A stretch of DNA of 64,000 bases from an uncultured Megasphaera sp. (lineage in GTDB: Bacteria > Bacillota > Negativicutes > Veillonellales > Megasphaeraceae): positions 62,001 to 126,000 of the forward strand of contig CAKPYN010000003.1 of assembly GCA_934202965.1 (NCBI GenBank), written 5' to 3'. Shown here piece by piece: positions 50,452-59,020 of this stretch (the stretch's first letter is position 1; the number at the start of each line of letters is the position of its first letter). Made by a program: the position numbers and the translations under genes. The notes under the pieces were generated by a model. The model made no database searches and was not told the DNA's origin. It was given only the letters and a program-made list of their open reading frames with translations.

Positions 50452-51131
50452 GTTTTATCCTCCCAAGATGTAATTTCATCTTCTAGCATTCGGATTTGCT
50501 GAGATTTATCGTCACGGCTTTTCTTTAGCCCTTGGCAAATTCTCATCTTCTGTTCCACAAGCAACTGTATTTTACGTCGCAACAACGGATTTTTTCGTTG
50601 CCAGTTTATCGGGCCAACTTCATACATCCAATCCGGTAATAGCTCCGCCTTACCCGGTACGGCCCGCATCAACTCATAGAGACGCCCATCATCGACGAGT
50701 AATGTTTCTTCTTCTATATGCCATCCCTGCGTATATAAAAAGTGACGCAGTACGCCTGAATGACTCTGGGGCTGTAAAATCAAAAACTGCATCGATTTCC
50801 ATACTGCCGGAGACTGTTGTAAAATGCGCACCATCAACGGCCCTCCCATCCCACAGATAACAGCACCATCTACTTCGCCTGGCTGAATGCAAGTCAACCC
50901 GTCTCCCAGTCGGCATTCGATTACATCAGCTAAACCTGCTCCTTGTACATGGGCAATGGCGGCCTGCAACGGTCCCGAAACAATATCAGCTGCAATGGCA
51001 CGGGGAATTCGTTTTTGTTCACATGCATAGACAGGTAAATACCCATGATCCGTACCTATATCTGCGATGGTTCTGCCTTGCGGAATCAATGAGGCTGCTA
51101 CCAACAGCCGGCCTGTTAAAATCATATTCAC
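50436..51131 (-). CDS. trmK: tRNA (adenine22-N1)-methyltransferase TrmK
   Basis: A 231-residue SAM-dependent methyltransferase that makes m1A22 in tRNA. It shows IADIGTDHGYLPVYA (SAM motif I), AADIVSGPLQAA, DGAVICGMGGPLMV and LILQPQSHSGVLRHFL, which is the family catalytic N/QPQ region, then a C-terminal coiled coil. Start of the trmK-nif3-thiE unit. Confidence 0.93.
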   Translation of the reverse strand: MNMILTGRLLVAASLIPQGRTIADIGTDHGYLPVYACEQKRIPRAIAADIVSGPLQAAIAHVQGAGLADVIECRLGDGLTCIQPGEVDGAVICGMGGPLMVRILQQSPAVWKSMQFLILQPQSHSGVLRHFLYTQGWHIEEETLLVDDGRLYELMRAVPGKAELLPDWMYEVGPINWQRKNPLLRRKIQLLVEQKMRICQGLKKSRDDKSQQIRMLEDEITSWEDKTCQLQ

Positions 51132-51289
51132 ACATCCCTTATGACGTACTATTTACTACCCGTATTATACCATATATATAGTATTCTGGTTAGTCGTGAT
51201 ACCATAACTTAGTAAGGATATTATAGGATTTTTTTCACATATAATATATGTGTAACACGATATTGAATCCAAGTACTGACTGCTATAGA

Positions 51290-51340
51290 TATAAATAAAC
51301 CGGCTGCATGTCTTCTTATATCAGAGGCATGCAGCCGGTT
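51290..51340 (-). terminator. Terminator after the LDH-family gene
   Basis: AACCGGCTGCATG and CATGCAGCCGGTT, 13-base perfect arms, followed on the minus strand by TTATTTATATC. Located 35 bases after the dehydrogenase stop codon at 51375. Confidence 0.75.
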
Positions 51341-51374
51341 AGACTATCTAATTATTTTAGGACTAAATTTTATA

Positions 51375-52331
51375 TTATTTTTTCCAAAATTGTTCTGCTT
51401 TGGCAATATTGCCGCGAATGGCATCACAGCAGCGTTTAAATTCTGTTTTTTCATCTTCCGTCAACGTATATTCCATCACCTGTTCAATACCGTTGGCACC
51501 TACGACAGCAGGAATCCCACAATAAATACCGGTTTCACCATATTCTCCATCGAGGTATGCACTAACAGGCATAATCTTCTTTTCGTCATGAAGAATAGAA
51601 CGAACAACAGTCGCACCTGTAGCAGCTACGCCATATTCCGTACATTTTTTGCCTTTAAATGTAGTCCAAGCACCGTTAATAACGCGTTTCGTCATTTCTT
51701 CGCGATCAAAATCAAAACGGGGATCGCCAGATAATTCAGATAACGGCTTGCCATGGAAAGAAATCAAGGACCACGGAACCATTTGGGCATTCCCATGTTC
51801 ACCAATCATAAAGGCCGTAAACGAATGGTGTTCCAAATTCGTCTGTTGAGAAATGGCACTAATCAAGCGCGAGGAGTCCAAACCTGTACCGGTACCAAAA
51901 ACACGATTTCGCGGTAATCCACTCAGTTTTTGTACCAAATCGGTAATGACGTCACAAGGATTTGTGATATTCACAAAAATCCCGTCAAAACCGCCTGCCA
52001 TAATTTTATCCACAAAGCTAGCTACTTCTCGGACAGAATTTTCCATTTCACTATCGCGGTTTAAAGTTGCTAGCAATTCAATTTTACCAATCGCATTGAC
52101 AATGACATCGCAATCAGCAAGATCCGCATAGTCTGCTACTTTATACACAACACGATGAGGCATAAAATACGCAGCATCCATAAGGTCATTGCATTCACTG
52201 ACTACTTTATCCATATTTTTGTCACATACTTTTACTTCATCAGCTACACCCATCATTCCCAGATTATACGCAACATGGGCGCCAACGTGACCTAATCCGA
52301 CAACTCCGACAATTCGTTTTTTGATACTCAT
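51375..52331 (-). CDS. Lactate/malate dehydrogenase-family L-2-hydroxyacid dehydrogenase
   Basis: A 318-residue NAD-dependent dehydrogenase. Seen: GVVGLGHVGAHVAYNL (Rossmann), NITNPCDVITDLV, GTGTGLDSSRL and FMIGEHGNAQMVPWS with the catalytic His. The mobile substrate loop, normally KPGETRxDL in lactate dehydrogenase, reads LATLNRDSEMEN, closer to L-2-hydroxyisocaproate dehydrogenase-type loops, and the usual GEHGDS has Asn for Asp. So the preferred 2-oxo acid may be larger than pyruvate. Start ATG 52331 (MSIKKRIVGVVG), with AGAGGGA upstream. Confidence 0.85.
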   Translation of the reverse strand: MSIKKRIVGVVGLGHVGAHVAYNLGMMGVADEVKVCDKNMDKVVSECNDLMDAAYFMPHRVVYKVADYADLADCDVIVNAIGKIELLATLNRDSEMENSVREVASFVDKIMAGGFDGIFVNITNPCDVITDLVQKLSGLPRNRVFGTGTGLDSSRLISAISQQTNLEHHSFTAFMIGEHGNAQMVPWSLISFHGKPLSELSGDPRFDFDREEMTKRVINGAWTTFKGKKCTEYGVAATGATVVRSILHDEKKIMPVSAYLDGEYGETGIYCGIPAVVGANGIEQVMEYTLTEDEKTEFKRCCDAIRGNIAKAEQFWKK

Positions 52332-52466
52332 AACAAATCCCTCTTTCTCAGAAAAACAAGTTATAAAATTCACGTTCTTATACGTATATAATAAGCTTGT
52401 TTTTTTTATTTGTAAATGAGTAATTAATCAATATATCATTCGAAGTAGGAATATATTTAAATACCC

Positions 52467-52503
52467 TAAAAGAAAGACGCTGCATTATATGAATGCGACG
52501 TCT
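52467..52503 (-). terminator. Terminator after the lytic transglycosylase gene
   Basis: On the minus strand AGACGtCGCATT-catat-AATGCaGCGTCT is followed by TTCTTTT. It closes the transglycosylase unit and shares the GTCGCxTTCAT core with the hairpin at 31334-31370. Confidence 0.75.
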
Positions 52504-52526
52504 CGGCATAGGTATACAACAGAGCC

Positions 52527-53228
52527 CTATTTTATTGTTTTTTCTTCATTAACTGCCATGGGTACTGTTTTATTGACATGGTGCGAAAGGTGTTCCTGAT
52601 TGGCTTTAACCACTGCTTGTTGTTCATGCCATTCCTTCAAGCTTGGAAATTCTTTTACCACTTTCTTTTCTGCATACCCATGTCCATTACTTGCTTCTGT
52701 ACCGGCAATACGCCAAATTTCCTGTCGTGTCTTTTCTACAGTTTGGACATAATTCATCGTTTCTGTATAATGCGGTACACCGCCAGCTGCATCGACTGCA
52801 CCCGGTCCGGCATTATACGCTGCTTCGGCATATACAAATGGTTTATCCCATGTACGGTACCGATCTACCATCTGTCCCAAATATTTTACACCGCCATAAA
52901 TATTTTCCCTGCGATCATAGGGATTGACATTCAGCTGCGCTGCTGTTTCCGGCATGAGTTGAGCAATACCTACAGCCCCTACTCCGGAAACGGCTGAATT
53001 ATCAAAGTTACTTTCTGTCGTAAACACAGCGGCGACTAAAATTGGATCCACATGATATGTATACGATGCTTCACAAATATCCCGCGTAATATCTGCCGCG
53101 TCTTGTCCTGTAATATATTTACTAACTTGATCATACACTAATTCTTCCGGCGTAATCGCATGAACGGTAATTCCTATCATCATGGCCATCCAAACGACAC
53201 AAATACATGATATTATTTTATTCCACAC
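52527..53228 (-). CDS. Secreted lytic transglycosylase (SLT domain)
   Basis: A protein of about 233 residues. From the GTG at 53228 it reads MWNKIISCICVVWMAMMIGITVHA, a signal peptide, and GGAG lies ten bases upstream; the longer open frame to 53324 lacks a signal at its start. The SLT/goose-lysozyme-like domain has FTTESNFDNSAVSGVGAVG (catalytic Glu), IAQLMPETA, YGGVKYLGQM and YAEAAYNAGPGAVDAAGG. It would cleave peptidoglycan in the periplasm. The Lys/Glu-rich C-terminal tail has no recognised domain. Confidence 0.87.
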   Translation of the reverse strand: MWNKIISCICVVWMAMMIGITVHAITPEELVYDQVSKYITGQDAADITRDICEASYTYHVDPILVAAVFTTESNFDNSAVSGVGAVGIAQLMPETAAQLNVNPYDRRENIYGGVKYLGQMVDRYRTWDKPFVYAEAAYNAGPGAVDAAGGVPHYTETMNYVQTVEKTRQEIWRIAGTEASNGHGYAEKKVVKEFPSLKEWHEQQAVVKANQEHLSHHVNKTVPMAVNEEKTIK

Positions 53229-53395
53229 ACTATCTAAACTCCTTTCATTACCATTTGTTATCGCATAAAAATTGATACACTGTACAATAAAAAGACGTGA
53301 GAAATATTCACTCACGTCCATCAACAGTAAATGGATTTAAAAGCCACTATAAAGTTAATAAAAAGTCTATCATATACAAACTTGTTTCACTATAT

Positions 53396-53432
53396 TGAAA
53401 AACTCCGTCAGCATTCTGATGACGGAGTTTTT
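53396..53432 (-). terminator. Terminator of the tRNA cluster
   Basis: AACTCCGTCA and TGACGGAGTT arms with T runs on both strands; it lies about 35 bases downstream of the last tRNA gene on the minus strand. Confidence 0.82.
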
Positions 53433-53466
53433 AGTATAAACGCGTAACATTCGCATTATACATCTA

Positions 53467-53543
53467 TGGTGACCCAGTAGAGATTCGAACTCTAGACCCA
53501 CAGCTTAGAAGGCTGTTGCTCTATCCAGCTGAGCTACTGAGTC
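53467..53543 (-). tRNA. tRNA-Arg, anticodon TCT
   Basis: Full cloverleaf: acceptor GACTCAG pairs with CTGGGTC, D arm AGCTCAGCTGGATAGAGC, anticodon stem ACAGC/GCTGT around loop CTTCTAA (anticodon TCT, reading AGA/AGG), and T arm with GTTCGAATC. CCA is encoded. Third in the Pro-Gly-Arg cluster. Confidence 0.96.
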
Positions 53544-53552
53544 ATAAAAAAA

Positions 53553-53626
53553 TGGAGCGGGTGATGGGAATCGAACCCACATAACCAGCTTGGAAGGCTG
53601 GCGCTCTACCACTGAGCTACACCCGC
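53553..53626 (-). tRNA. tRNA-Gly, anticodon TCC
   Basis: Acceptor GCGGGTG with CACCCGC, anticodon stem CCAGC/GCTGG with loop CTTCCAA (anticodon TCC, reading GGA/GGG), T arm GTGGGTTCGATTCCCAT, encoded CCA. Nine bases before the tRNA-Arg. Confidence 0.96.
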
Positions 53627-53632
53627 AAACTG

Positions 53633-53709
53633 TGGTCGGAGCAGCAAGATTCGAACTTGCGACCCCCTGGTCCCAAGCCAGGTGCGCTACCAAACTGCGC
53701 TATGCCCCG
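53633..53709 (-). tRNA. tRNA-Pro, anticodon TGG
   Basis: Acceptor CGGGGCA with TGCTCCG (one G-T pair), anticodon stem CCTGG/CCAGG with loop CTTGGGA (anticodon TGG), T arm GCAAGTTCGAATCTTGC, encoded CCA. Its C1 start is typical of bacterial tRNA-Pro. First gene after the promoter at 53722-53750. Confidence 0.96.
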
Positions 53710-53721
53710 CCAACAAAAAAT

Positions 53722-53750
53722 ATTATACCTTAGGTCTGATATTTTGTCAA
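53722..53750 (-). promoter_or_regulatory. Consensus promoter of the tRNA cluster
   Basis: TTGACA (53750..53745), 17-base spacer, TATAAT (53727..53722): perfect consensus. Start expected near 53715, just ahead of tRNA-Pro. Confidence 0.9.
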
Positions 53751-53810
53751 ATGTTTTTTACTACTTTTTCACAATTCTTTTAATCAATGTTTACTCACAC
53801 GTATCTTTTC

Positions 53811-53860
53811 AAAAAAAGAAGACTGAAACAGCCACAAGATTGCATGCCATTTCAGTCTTA
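53811..53860 (-). terminator. Terminator of the RND efflux operon
   Basis: On the minus strand AAGACTGAAA and TTTCAGTCTT arms are followed by CTTTTTTTG, shortly after the transporter stop codon at 53871. Confidence 0.8.
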
Positions 53861-53870
53861 TCGTATTCTT

Positions 53871-56800
53871 TTAATGATTCTGTTTAATGTGGAACCATGC
53901 TGCATACATGGTCGGTAATACTAACAACGTCAATACGGTTGCCACAAATAACCCACTGGCAATGGCAACGGCCATAGGCCCCCAAAAGATGCTACGCATT
54001 AATGGTATCATACCGAGAATAGCTGCCGCTGCCGTCAACATAATCGGCCTAAATCGCAACACAGCAGAATCAATAATCGCATGCCAAGCATCTTCTCCTG
54101 CTGCCATATGTTTGTCAATTTGGTCAATCAAAATAACGGAATTACGGATAATCATACCGCCTAACGCCAATATTCCCAAATATGCCACAAATCCCAAGGA
54201 CTTGCCAAACAGCAGCATACCAAAAGATACACCAATGATTCCCATGGGAGCTGTAATCAGCGTCAATATCATCAATGAAACACGGCGAAGCTGGAACATC
54301 AGCAACGTCATGATAATAAGGATCATAATAGGAACAGGGCCTAAGAGATATTTTAATGATTTTTGGCTGTTTTCTAGTGCTCCATCCACTTCTACAGAAT
54401 AGCCAAAGGGCATGGCATCGCGAATATCTTGAATGGAATCGTAGGCTTTTTGCGTGGCATCATTAGCTGTACCCGATTTAATACTCCCTTCAACGGTAAT
54501 TGTCGGTTTCAGATCGCGTCGCCAAATCAATGCATCTTCTGCTCCATAAGAAATCGTCGCTATCTGTTCCAAGGGGATATATCCACTGCCTGTATAAATA
54601 GGAATGTTTTTAATTTTAGATAAATCATTTCGATCCGCATCCTGCAGTCGAAGCTGAATTCCTATGGTTTTATCTGCTGCATAGTATTCCGCAATCGTCG
54701 CACCGGACAGTTCAGTATACATTGTTTTAGCTACATCTTGACCGGATATTCCCATCATCCGCAGTTTATTCTGATCCAATTGCAAATGCATGACTTTACT
54801 CTTTTGTTCCCAGTTGAGGAATACATTTTCTGTATTAGGGTCTTTGCTAATTCGATTTGCAATCTGCTGCGCATAGGCTTTCACTTTGTCTACATCATAT
54901 CCGGATACGCGAAGCATAATAGGATAATCTGACGGCGGTCCTAAAGGAACGTTTTTAATATTACACCGCACGCCCGGTTGTTTATCAGCCATTTGTTGTT
55001 TAATTTTCTGGGTTAATGCTTCTCGCGAAGCTACATCCTTAGCAACAACAACGAACTGCGCATAATTGTTTTTAGGCAGTACCGGTTCCAACGTTAAGAC
55101 AAAACGCGGTGCTCCTTCGCCGACATAATAGGAATAACTGTCTAGCTGTTCTTTTTGCGTATCCAAAAAAGCGGATAATGTCTTTGCTTCTTTTTCGGAT
55201 GCCTGCATCGAAGAGCCTTCTGGTAAGGTCATTTCTACAATAATTTCCGGTCGGAGCGATGGCGGGAAAAATTCTTGTGGAATCCATTTCATCATCCCAA
55301 CAGCAATGACAAACAGCCCTACTGTACCGCCAATAACGACCTTGCGATGCGCCAAGCACCATGTCAATACATGGCGGAATAATTGATAAAATTTACTCTG
55401 ATACAATTTTTTTTCTGTTGTTTTCGGTTTGACTTTTATCAAATAATAGCCAAAAAGAGGCGCTACCATAACGGAAACAATCCAAGATAATAACAACGCT
55501 GCCAATATGACCGGAAATAATGATTTGCAAAATTCAGAAGCCGCACCATCAGCAAATGCAACAGGTATAAATCCGGCACAAGTTACTAGTGTCCCAGTCA
55601 ACATGGGTTTTGCCGTTGCTCTAAACGCATAACAAGCCGCGCTAAGCCGATCCATTCCCTTTTCTAGCTGTACACTCATCATTTCTACAGCAATAATCGC
55701 ATCATCTACCAAAAGTCCTAAGGCAATAATCAAAGCACCTAATGACACTTTATGCAAATCAATGCCCGCTATTTCCATGACACAAAATACACCGGTCAAT
55801 ACTAAAGGGATACAAAACGCAACGACAAGGCCTGTTCGCAGGCCCAAACTGAGAAAACTAACGACAAGAACAATAATAATCGCTTCCCGCAGTGTATTGA
55901 CGAAATCACTAATCGAATCTTTTACAACTTTCGGCTGGTCCGATACTTGATGAATTTCCATACCTGCCGGCAAATCTTGTTTTACACTAGCCTGCAGCTT
56001 TTCTAAATTGTCTCCTAACGTCAAAATATTGCCGCCTGTTTTCATAGATAAGGCAATACCTACAGCCGGTTTACCATTATAAAACATCTCGGGATCTGAT
56101 GGCTGTGTATAGCGTCGTTCTACAACTGCAATATCGCCAAGACGAAATACACGACCATTGGCATTAATCGGTAAATTACGAATCGCTTCTATATCTTCAA
56201 AGACACCACTAATACGCAGATATACATTGTCTGATTTCGTGTCTATCATCCCAGACGGCGTCATAGCATTTTGCCCTTTTACAGCATTGGCAATCGTTGT
56301 TGGAGCAATACCTAAGGATGCTAGTTTGGAATTAGCGACTTCAATATATACTTTTTCCGATTGCTCACCTATAATTTCTACTTTGCTGACATCATCTATT
56401 CCCAACATGATGCGGCGTATCTTTTCAGCTTTCTGTCGCAGTTCTTCATACGAATAGCCATCACCGGTAATGGCATATACCGAGCCATATACATCATCAA
56501 AGCGATCATTATAATATGGCCCATATACCCCTTCCGGTAAATCTTTTTTCATATCTTCTGTCAAATTTCTCACTTCATGCCACGTACTGCGAATACTTGA
56601 TGCCGGGGCCTGATCGGTTAGATTAACGTAAATAACGGCTTGTCCCGGACTAGAGTAACTTTTGATATAATCCAAATTAGGCGTATCTTGCAGTTTTTTT
56701 TCAATCTTATCTGTTACTTGATCCTGCATTTGCTGAGCTGAAGCGCCTGGCCAGGCAACAGTCACTACCATTTGCCGCACCGTATATGCCGGATCCTCCA

Positions 56801-56906
56801 TACGTCCCAATTTCATATACGAAAATACACCAGCAATCGCAATGATGACTATAAAATACCAAACGAGAACTTTATTTTTTAATGCTAATTCGGACAAATT
56901 TCTCAT
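53871..56906 (-). CDS. RND-family efflux transporter, inner-membrane pump
   Basis: A 1011-residue HAE1/AcrB-like proton-driven exporter. Twelve transmembrane helices in the usual 1+5+1+5 order can be traced (VLVWYFIVIIAIAGVFSYM at the start, then a block at about 330-490 and another at about 850-1000), with two large periplasmic loops. The ALGLLVDDAIIAVEMM motif in helix 4 has the Asp-Asp proton relay. The start MRNLSELALKNKVLVWYFI is typical of the divergent RND group found with MarR/TetR and a lipoprotein adaptor. It overlaps the adaptor gene by four bases (ATGA). The outer-membrane channel gene is not in this operon. Confidence 0.94.
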   Translation of the reverse strand: MRNLSELALKNKVLVWYFIVIIAIAGVFSYMKLGRMEDPAYTVRQMVVTVAWPGASAQQMQDQVTDKIEKKLQDTPNLDYIKSYSSPGQAVIYVNLTDQAPASSIRSTWHEVRNLTEDMKKDLPEGVYGPYYNDRFDDVYGSVYAITGDGYSYEELRQKAEKIRRIMLGIDDVSKVEIIGEQSEKVYIEVANSKLASLGIAPTTIANAVKGQNAMTPSGMIDTKSDNVYLRISGVFEDIEAIRNLPINANGRVFRLGDIAVVERRYTQPSDPEMFYNGKPAVGIALSMKTGGNILTLGDNLEKLQASVKQDLPAGMEIHQVSDQPKVVKDSISDFVNTLREAIIIVLVVSFLSLGLRTGLVVAFCIPLVLTGVFCVMEIAGIDLHKVSLGALIIALGLLVDDAIIAVEMMSVQLEKGMDRLSAACYAFRATAKPMLTGTLVTCAGFIPVAFADGAASEFCKSLFPVILAALLLSWIVSVMVAPLFGYYLIKVKPKTTEKKLYQSKFYQLFRHVLTWCLAHRKVVIGGTVGLFVIAVGMMKWIPQEFFPPSLRPEIIVEMTLPEGSSMQASEKEAKTLSAFLDTQKEQLDSYSYYVGEGAPRFVLTLEPVLPKNNYAQFVVVAKDVASREALTQKIKQQMADKQPGVRCNIKNVPLGPPSDYPIMLRVSGYDVDKVKAYAQQIANRISKDPNTENVFLNWEQKSKVMHLQLDQNKLRMMGISGQDVAKTMYTELSGATIAEYYAADKTIGIQLRLQDADRNDLSKIKNIPIYTGSGYIPLEQIATISYGAEDALIWRRDLKPTITVEGSIKSGTANDATQKAYDSIQDIRDAMPFGYSVEVDGALENSQKSLKYLLGPVPIMILIIMTLLMFQLRRVSLMILTLITAPMGIIGVSFGMLLFGKSLGFVAYLGILALGGMIIRNSVILIDQIDKHMAAGEDAWHAIIDSAVLRFRPIMLTAAAAILGMIPLMRSIFWGPMAVAIASGLFVATVLTLLVLPTMYAAWFHIKQNH

Positions 56907-57994
56907 GCATCATCACGCTCCGTCCGTACGGTTTCGCCTTCTGATAACATATGTACACCTGCCGTAACAACTACATCACCCTGCGACAATCCCGTTACTT
57001 TGACTGTATTATCACCAAAATCAGATACAGTAACGGCTTTTAGCGATAAGGTTTTATCCTTGCCAACAATCCATACATTCGGTGTATCACCAGTTTGGTA
57101 AATAGCCGATAACGGCAGTACACATTCTGCTGCATCTGCAGCTGTTTCACTAGTATTGGTAACACTAGCCGTCATCCCCAGCTGCATGCCTTCCGGCGGA
57201 TTCGGCAACGTAACACAAACTTTATAGGTACGAGATGCTGCATCAGCCATCGGCGATACTTCACGAACAACACCACTAGTTTTTTGTCCCTGTAAAGCCC
57301 AAAATGATATACCTACTTCTTTTCCTATAGGGAAATCAGCCAGGCGATTTTCCGGTACATTAATTTGAACTTCTAAATCTCCGGCATGAACCAGTGTTAA
57401 TATGGTTTGTCCGGCACCAACCACTTGTCCCACTTCACCACTAACATTGGATATAACGCCATCTGCATCGGCTGTCAACTGCGTATAGGATAACTGATTC
57501 TGCTGTGCCTGCTGCACTGCTACTGCCTGATTATATTGGGCTTGGGCCTGATTATACGACGTTTGGTATTGATCCAAAACAGCAGCGCTGACCGCATCTT
57601 CATTGAATAATTGCTGATACCGTGCTAAGTTAGATTGTGCCAGTTGCAGCTGCGCCTGAGCCGAACTGACTTGCGCCTGCGCTTGATTAACACTCTGTGC
57701 TATATCTTGCGGATTGATCGTCATCAGTACATCTCCATTATGTACAGTACTACCAAGTTGCACATTTCGTGTTGTAATCCGACCACCTACTTGAAAAGCT
57801 AAATTACTTTCATATCGTCCTTTAACGGTACCGGAATACGTTCCTGCCATACTATCTGCCTGTTCCGCTCCTACTTGTACCGTCTTGACAAGCTGTGGTT
57901 TTTCAGCAGATGGTTTTTGTTGCCCACAACCGCTAAGATTCACAGCGAGCAGTGCAGCAAGAATGGCATGCAGCCAATATACTTGGTGTTTCAT
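56903..57994 (-). CDS. RND efflux periplasmic adaptor lipoprotein (MFP)
   Basis: A 363-residue membrane fusion protein linking pump and outer-membrane channel. Lipobox LAVNLSGCG near residue 22 marks a lipid-anchored Cys. Then come a lipoyl half-motif (FQVGGRITTRNVQLGSTVHNGD), a long Gln/Ala-rich coiled-coil hairpin (about residues 95-165), the second lipoyl half (GVISNVSGEVGQVVGAGQ) and a beta-barrel domain. Four-base overlaps with marR (upstream) and the pump (downstream). Confidence 0.93.
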   Translation of the reverse strand: MKHQVYWLHAILAALLAVNLSGCGQQKPSAEKPQLVKTVQVGAEQADSMAGTYSGTVKGRYESNLAFQVGGRITTRNVQLGSTVHNGDVLMTINPQDIAQSVNQAQAQVSSAQAQLQLAQSNLARYQQLFNEDAVSAAVLDQYQTSYNQAQAQYNQAVAVQQAQQNQLSYTQLTADADGVISNVSGEVGQVVGAGQTILTLVHAGDLEVQINVPENRLADFPIGKEVGISFWALQGQKTSGVVREVSPMADAASRTYKVCVTLPNPPEGMQLGMTASVTNTSETAADAAECVLPLSAIYQTGDTPNVWIVGKDKTLSLKAVTVSDFGDNTVKVTGLSQGDVVVTAGVHMLSEGETVRTERDDA

Positions 57995-58455
57995 TTTTTC
58001 TTTTCTCCTTTCTCATGTATCATGGTTTCAATAGAAAGACTAGCCGCATTGCGGGATACTATCTGCAGTCCCTGAATAGTTTGTTCAATCAGCACAGGAT
58101 CCATCCCTTTTGTTACTTCATAAATCCAACACTGCAAAATATCCAACAATGCCTGTTGTATACGCTTTGCCTTTTCCGTTAAATACATATATTTAAATCG
58201 TCTGTCTGTTTTATCCTGTTGGCGGCGAATATATCCCTTCGTTTCCAATTTTTTGACATTGCGGGCAATCAACGCCTTATCTGCAGTCAATGACTTACAG
58301 AGAGCATCTTGACTGCATCCGTCACCTCGATATAATTCGACTAAGATAACATATTCAGGATAACTAATCTGCCATGGCTGACAGGCATAAGAAATAAACG
58401 CCTGGGAACGCCGATTGAGTATACCAAAATGATAGCCAATACTCGTGTAATCCAT
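57991..58455 (-). CDS. MarR-family transcriptional regulator
   Basis: A 154-residue winged-helix regulator. The DNA-binding part is GCSQDALCKSLTADKALIARNVKKLETKGYIRRQQDKTDRR, in pieces: the recognition helix LIARNVKKLETKGYI and the wing with DxxDRR. First gene of the marR-MFP-RND operon, so it probably represses its own promoter and is released by a pump substrate. A palindrome fitting a MarR operator lies 20 bases before the ATG. Confidence 0.92.
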   Translation of the reverse strand: MDYTSIGYHFGILNRRSQAFISYACQPWQISYPEYVILVELYRGDGCSQDALCKSLTADKALIARNVKKLETKGYIRRQQDKTDRRFKYMYLTEKAKRIQQALLDILQCWIYEVTKGMDPVLIEQTIQGLQIVSRNAASLSIETMIHEKGEKKK

Positions 58456-58474
58456 GGTTATCTCCCCCTTAACA

Positions 58475-58530
58475 AGTTGACTGAATCAACTATTTATTGT
58501 TAGTATAGCAAAAACTAAGCAATTCTGCAA
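58475..58530 (-). promoter_or_regulatory. Promoter and palindromic operator of the marR-efflux operon
   Basis: On the minus strand TTGCAG (58530..58525), 17-base spacer, TATACT (58507..58502), then just past the expected start the palindrome AGTTGA-ttcag-TCAACT (58491..58475), six-base arms with a five-base centre. That size and TTGA/TCAA pattern are usual for MarR dimers, so binding would block initiation or early elongation. Confidence 0.75.
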
Positions 58531-58645
58531 TATAAATACAATGGCACGACCATACTTTTTTAATCAAATTCTAATCTGATTCTCATCCAATTTTAATTTT
58601 CATCTGCTATAGTAATACTATATTCATTTTATGGAGGGATAACGC

Positions 58646-59011
58646 ATGAATGATAAACAATTAGGTCGATGCGGCGAAGAAGCGGCTGCACAATATGTCT
58701 GTACACATAAGCACTATAAGCTTCTATCTCAAAATTACCGCAGTCAGCTAGGAGAAATTGATTTAATTGCCCAAGATGGCAGTGTCATTGTATTTATTGA
58801 AGTAAAAACCCGCAAGTCCCATCAGTACGGTCAGCCTGCTGAAGCCGTAGAAAAACATAAACAACATAAAATCATTCAAACAGCTAAATCATACCTATCT
58901 CGATACGGGTTATGGAACAGCCCTTGCCGTTTCGATGTCATTGAAGTAATGCCGTCGGCTACAGGATTTCGTATTCATCATATTCGTCACGCTTTTTTGA
59001 GCGTAGAATAG
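58646..59011 (+). CDS. yraN: YraN/UPF0102 family protein (nuclease-fold)
   Basis: A 121-residue protein with the Holliday-junction-resolvase/endonuclease-like fold: GRCGEEAAAQYVC, NYRSQLGEIDLIAQDG and VFIEVKTRKSHQYG, giving the E...D...ExK nuclease-type residues. Biochemical role is unsettled in the family. GGAGGG precedes the ATG. It is first of the plus-strand run yraN-comM-dprA. Confidence 0.9.
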   Translation: MNDKQLGRCGEEAAAQYVCTHKHYKLLSQNYRSQLGEIDLIAQDGSVIVFIEVKTRKSHQYGQPAEAVEKHKQHKIIQTAKSYLSRYGLWNSPCRFDVIEVMPSATGFRIHHIRHAFLSVE

Positions 59012-59020
59012 GAGCCGCCT

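Noticed and set aside
49321..51131. TPP riboswitch ahead of thiE
   Set aside because: thiE starts 12 bases after nif3 and no CTGAGA/ACCTGA-type TPP elements were seen upstream of the operon.
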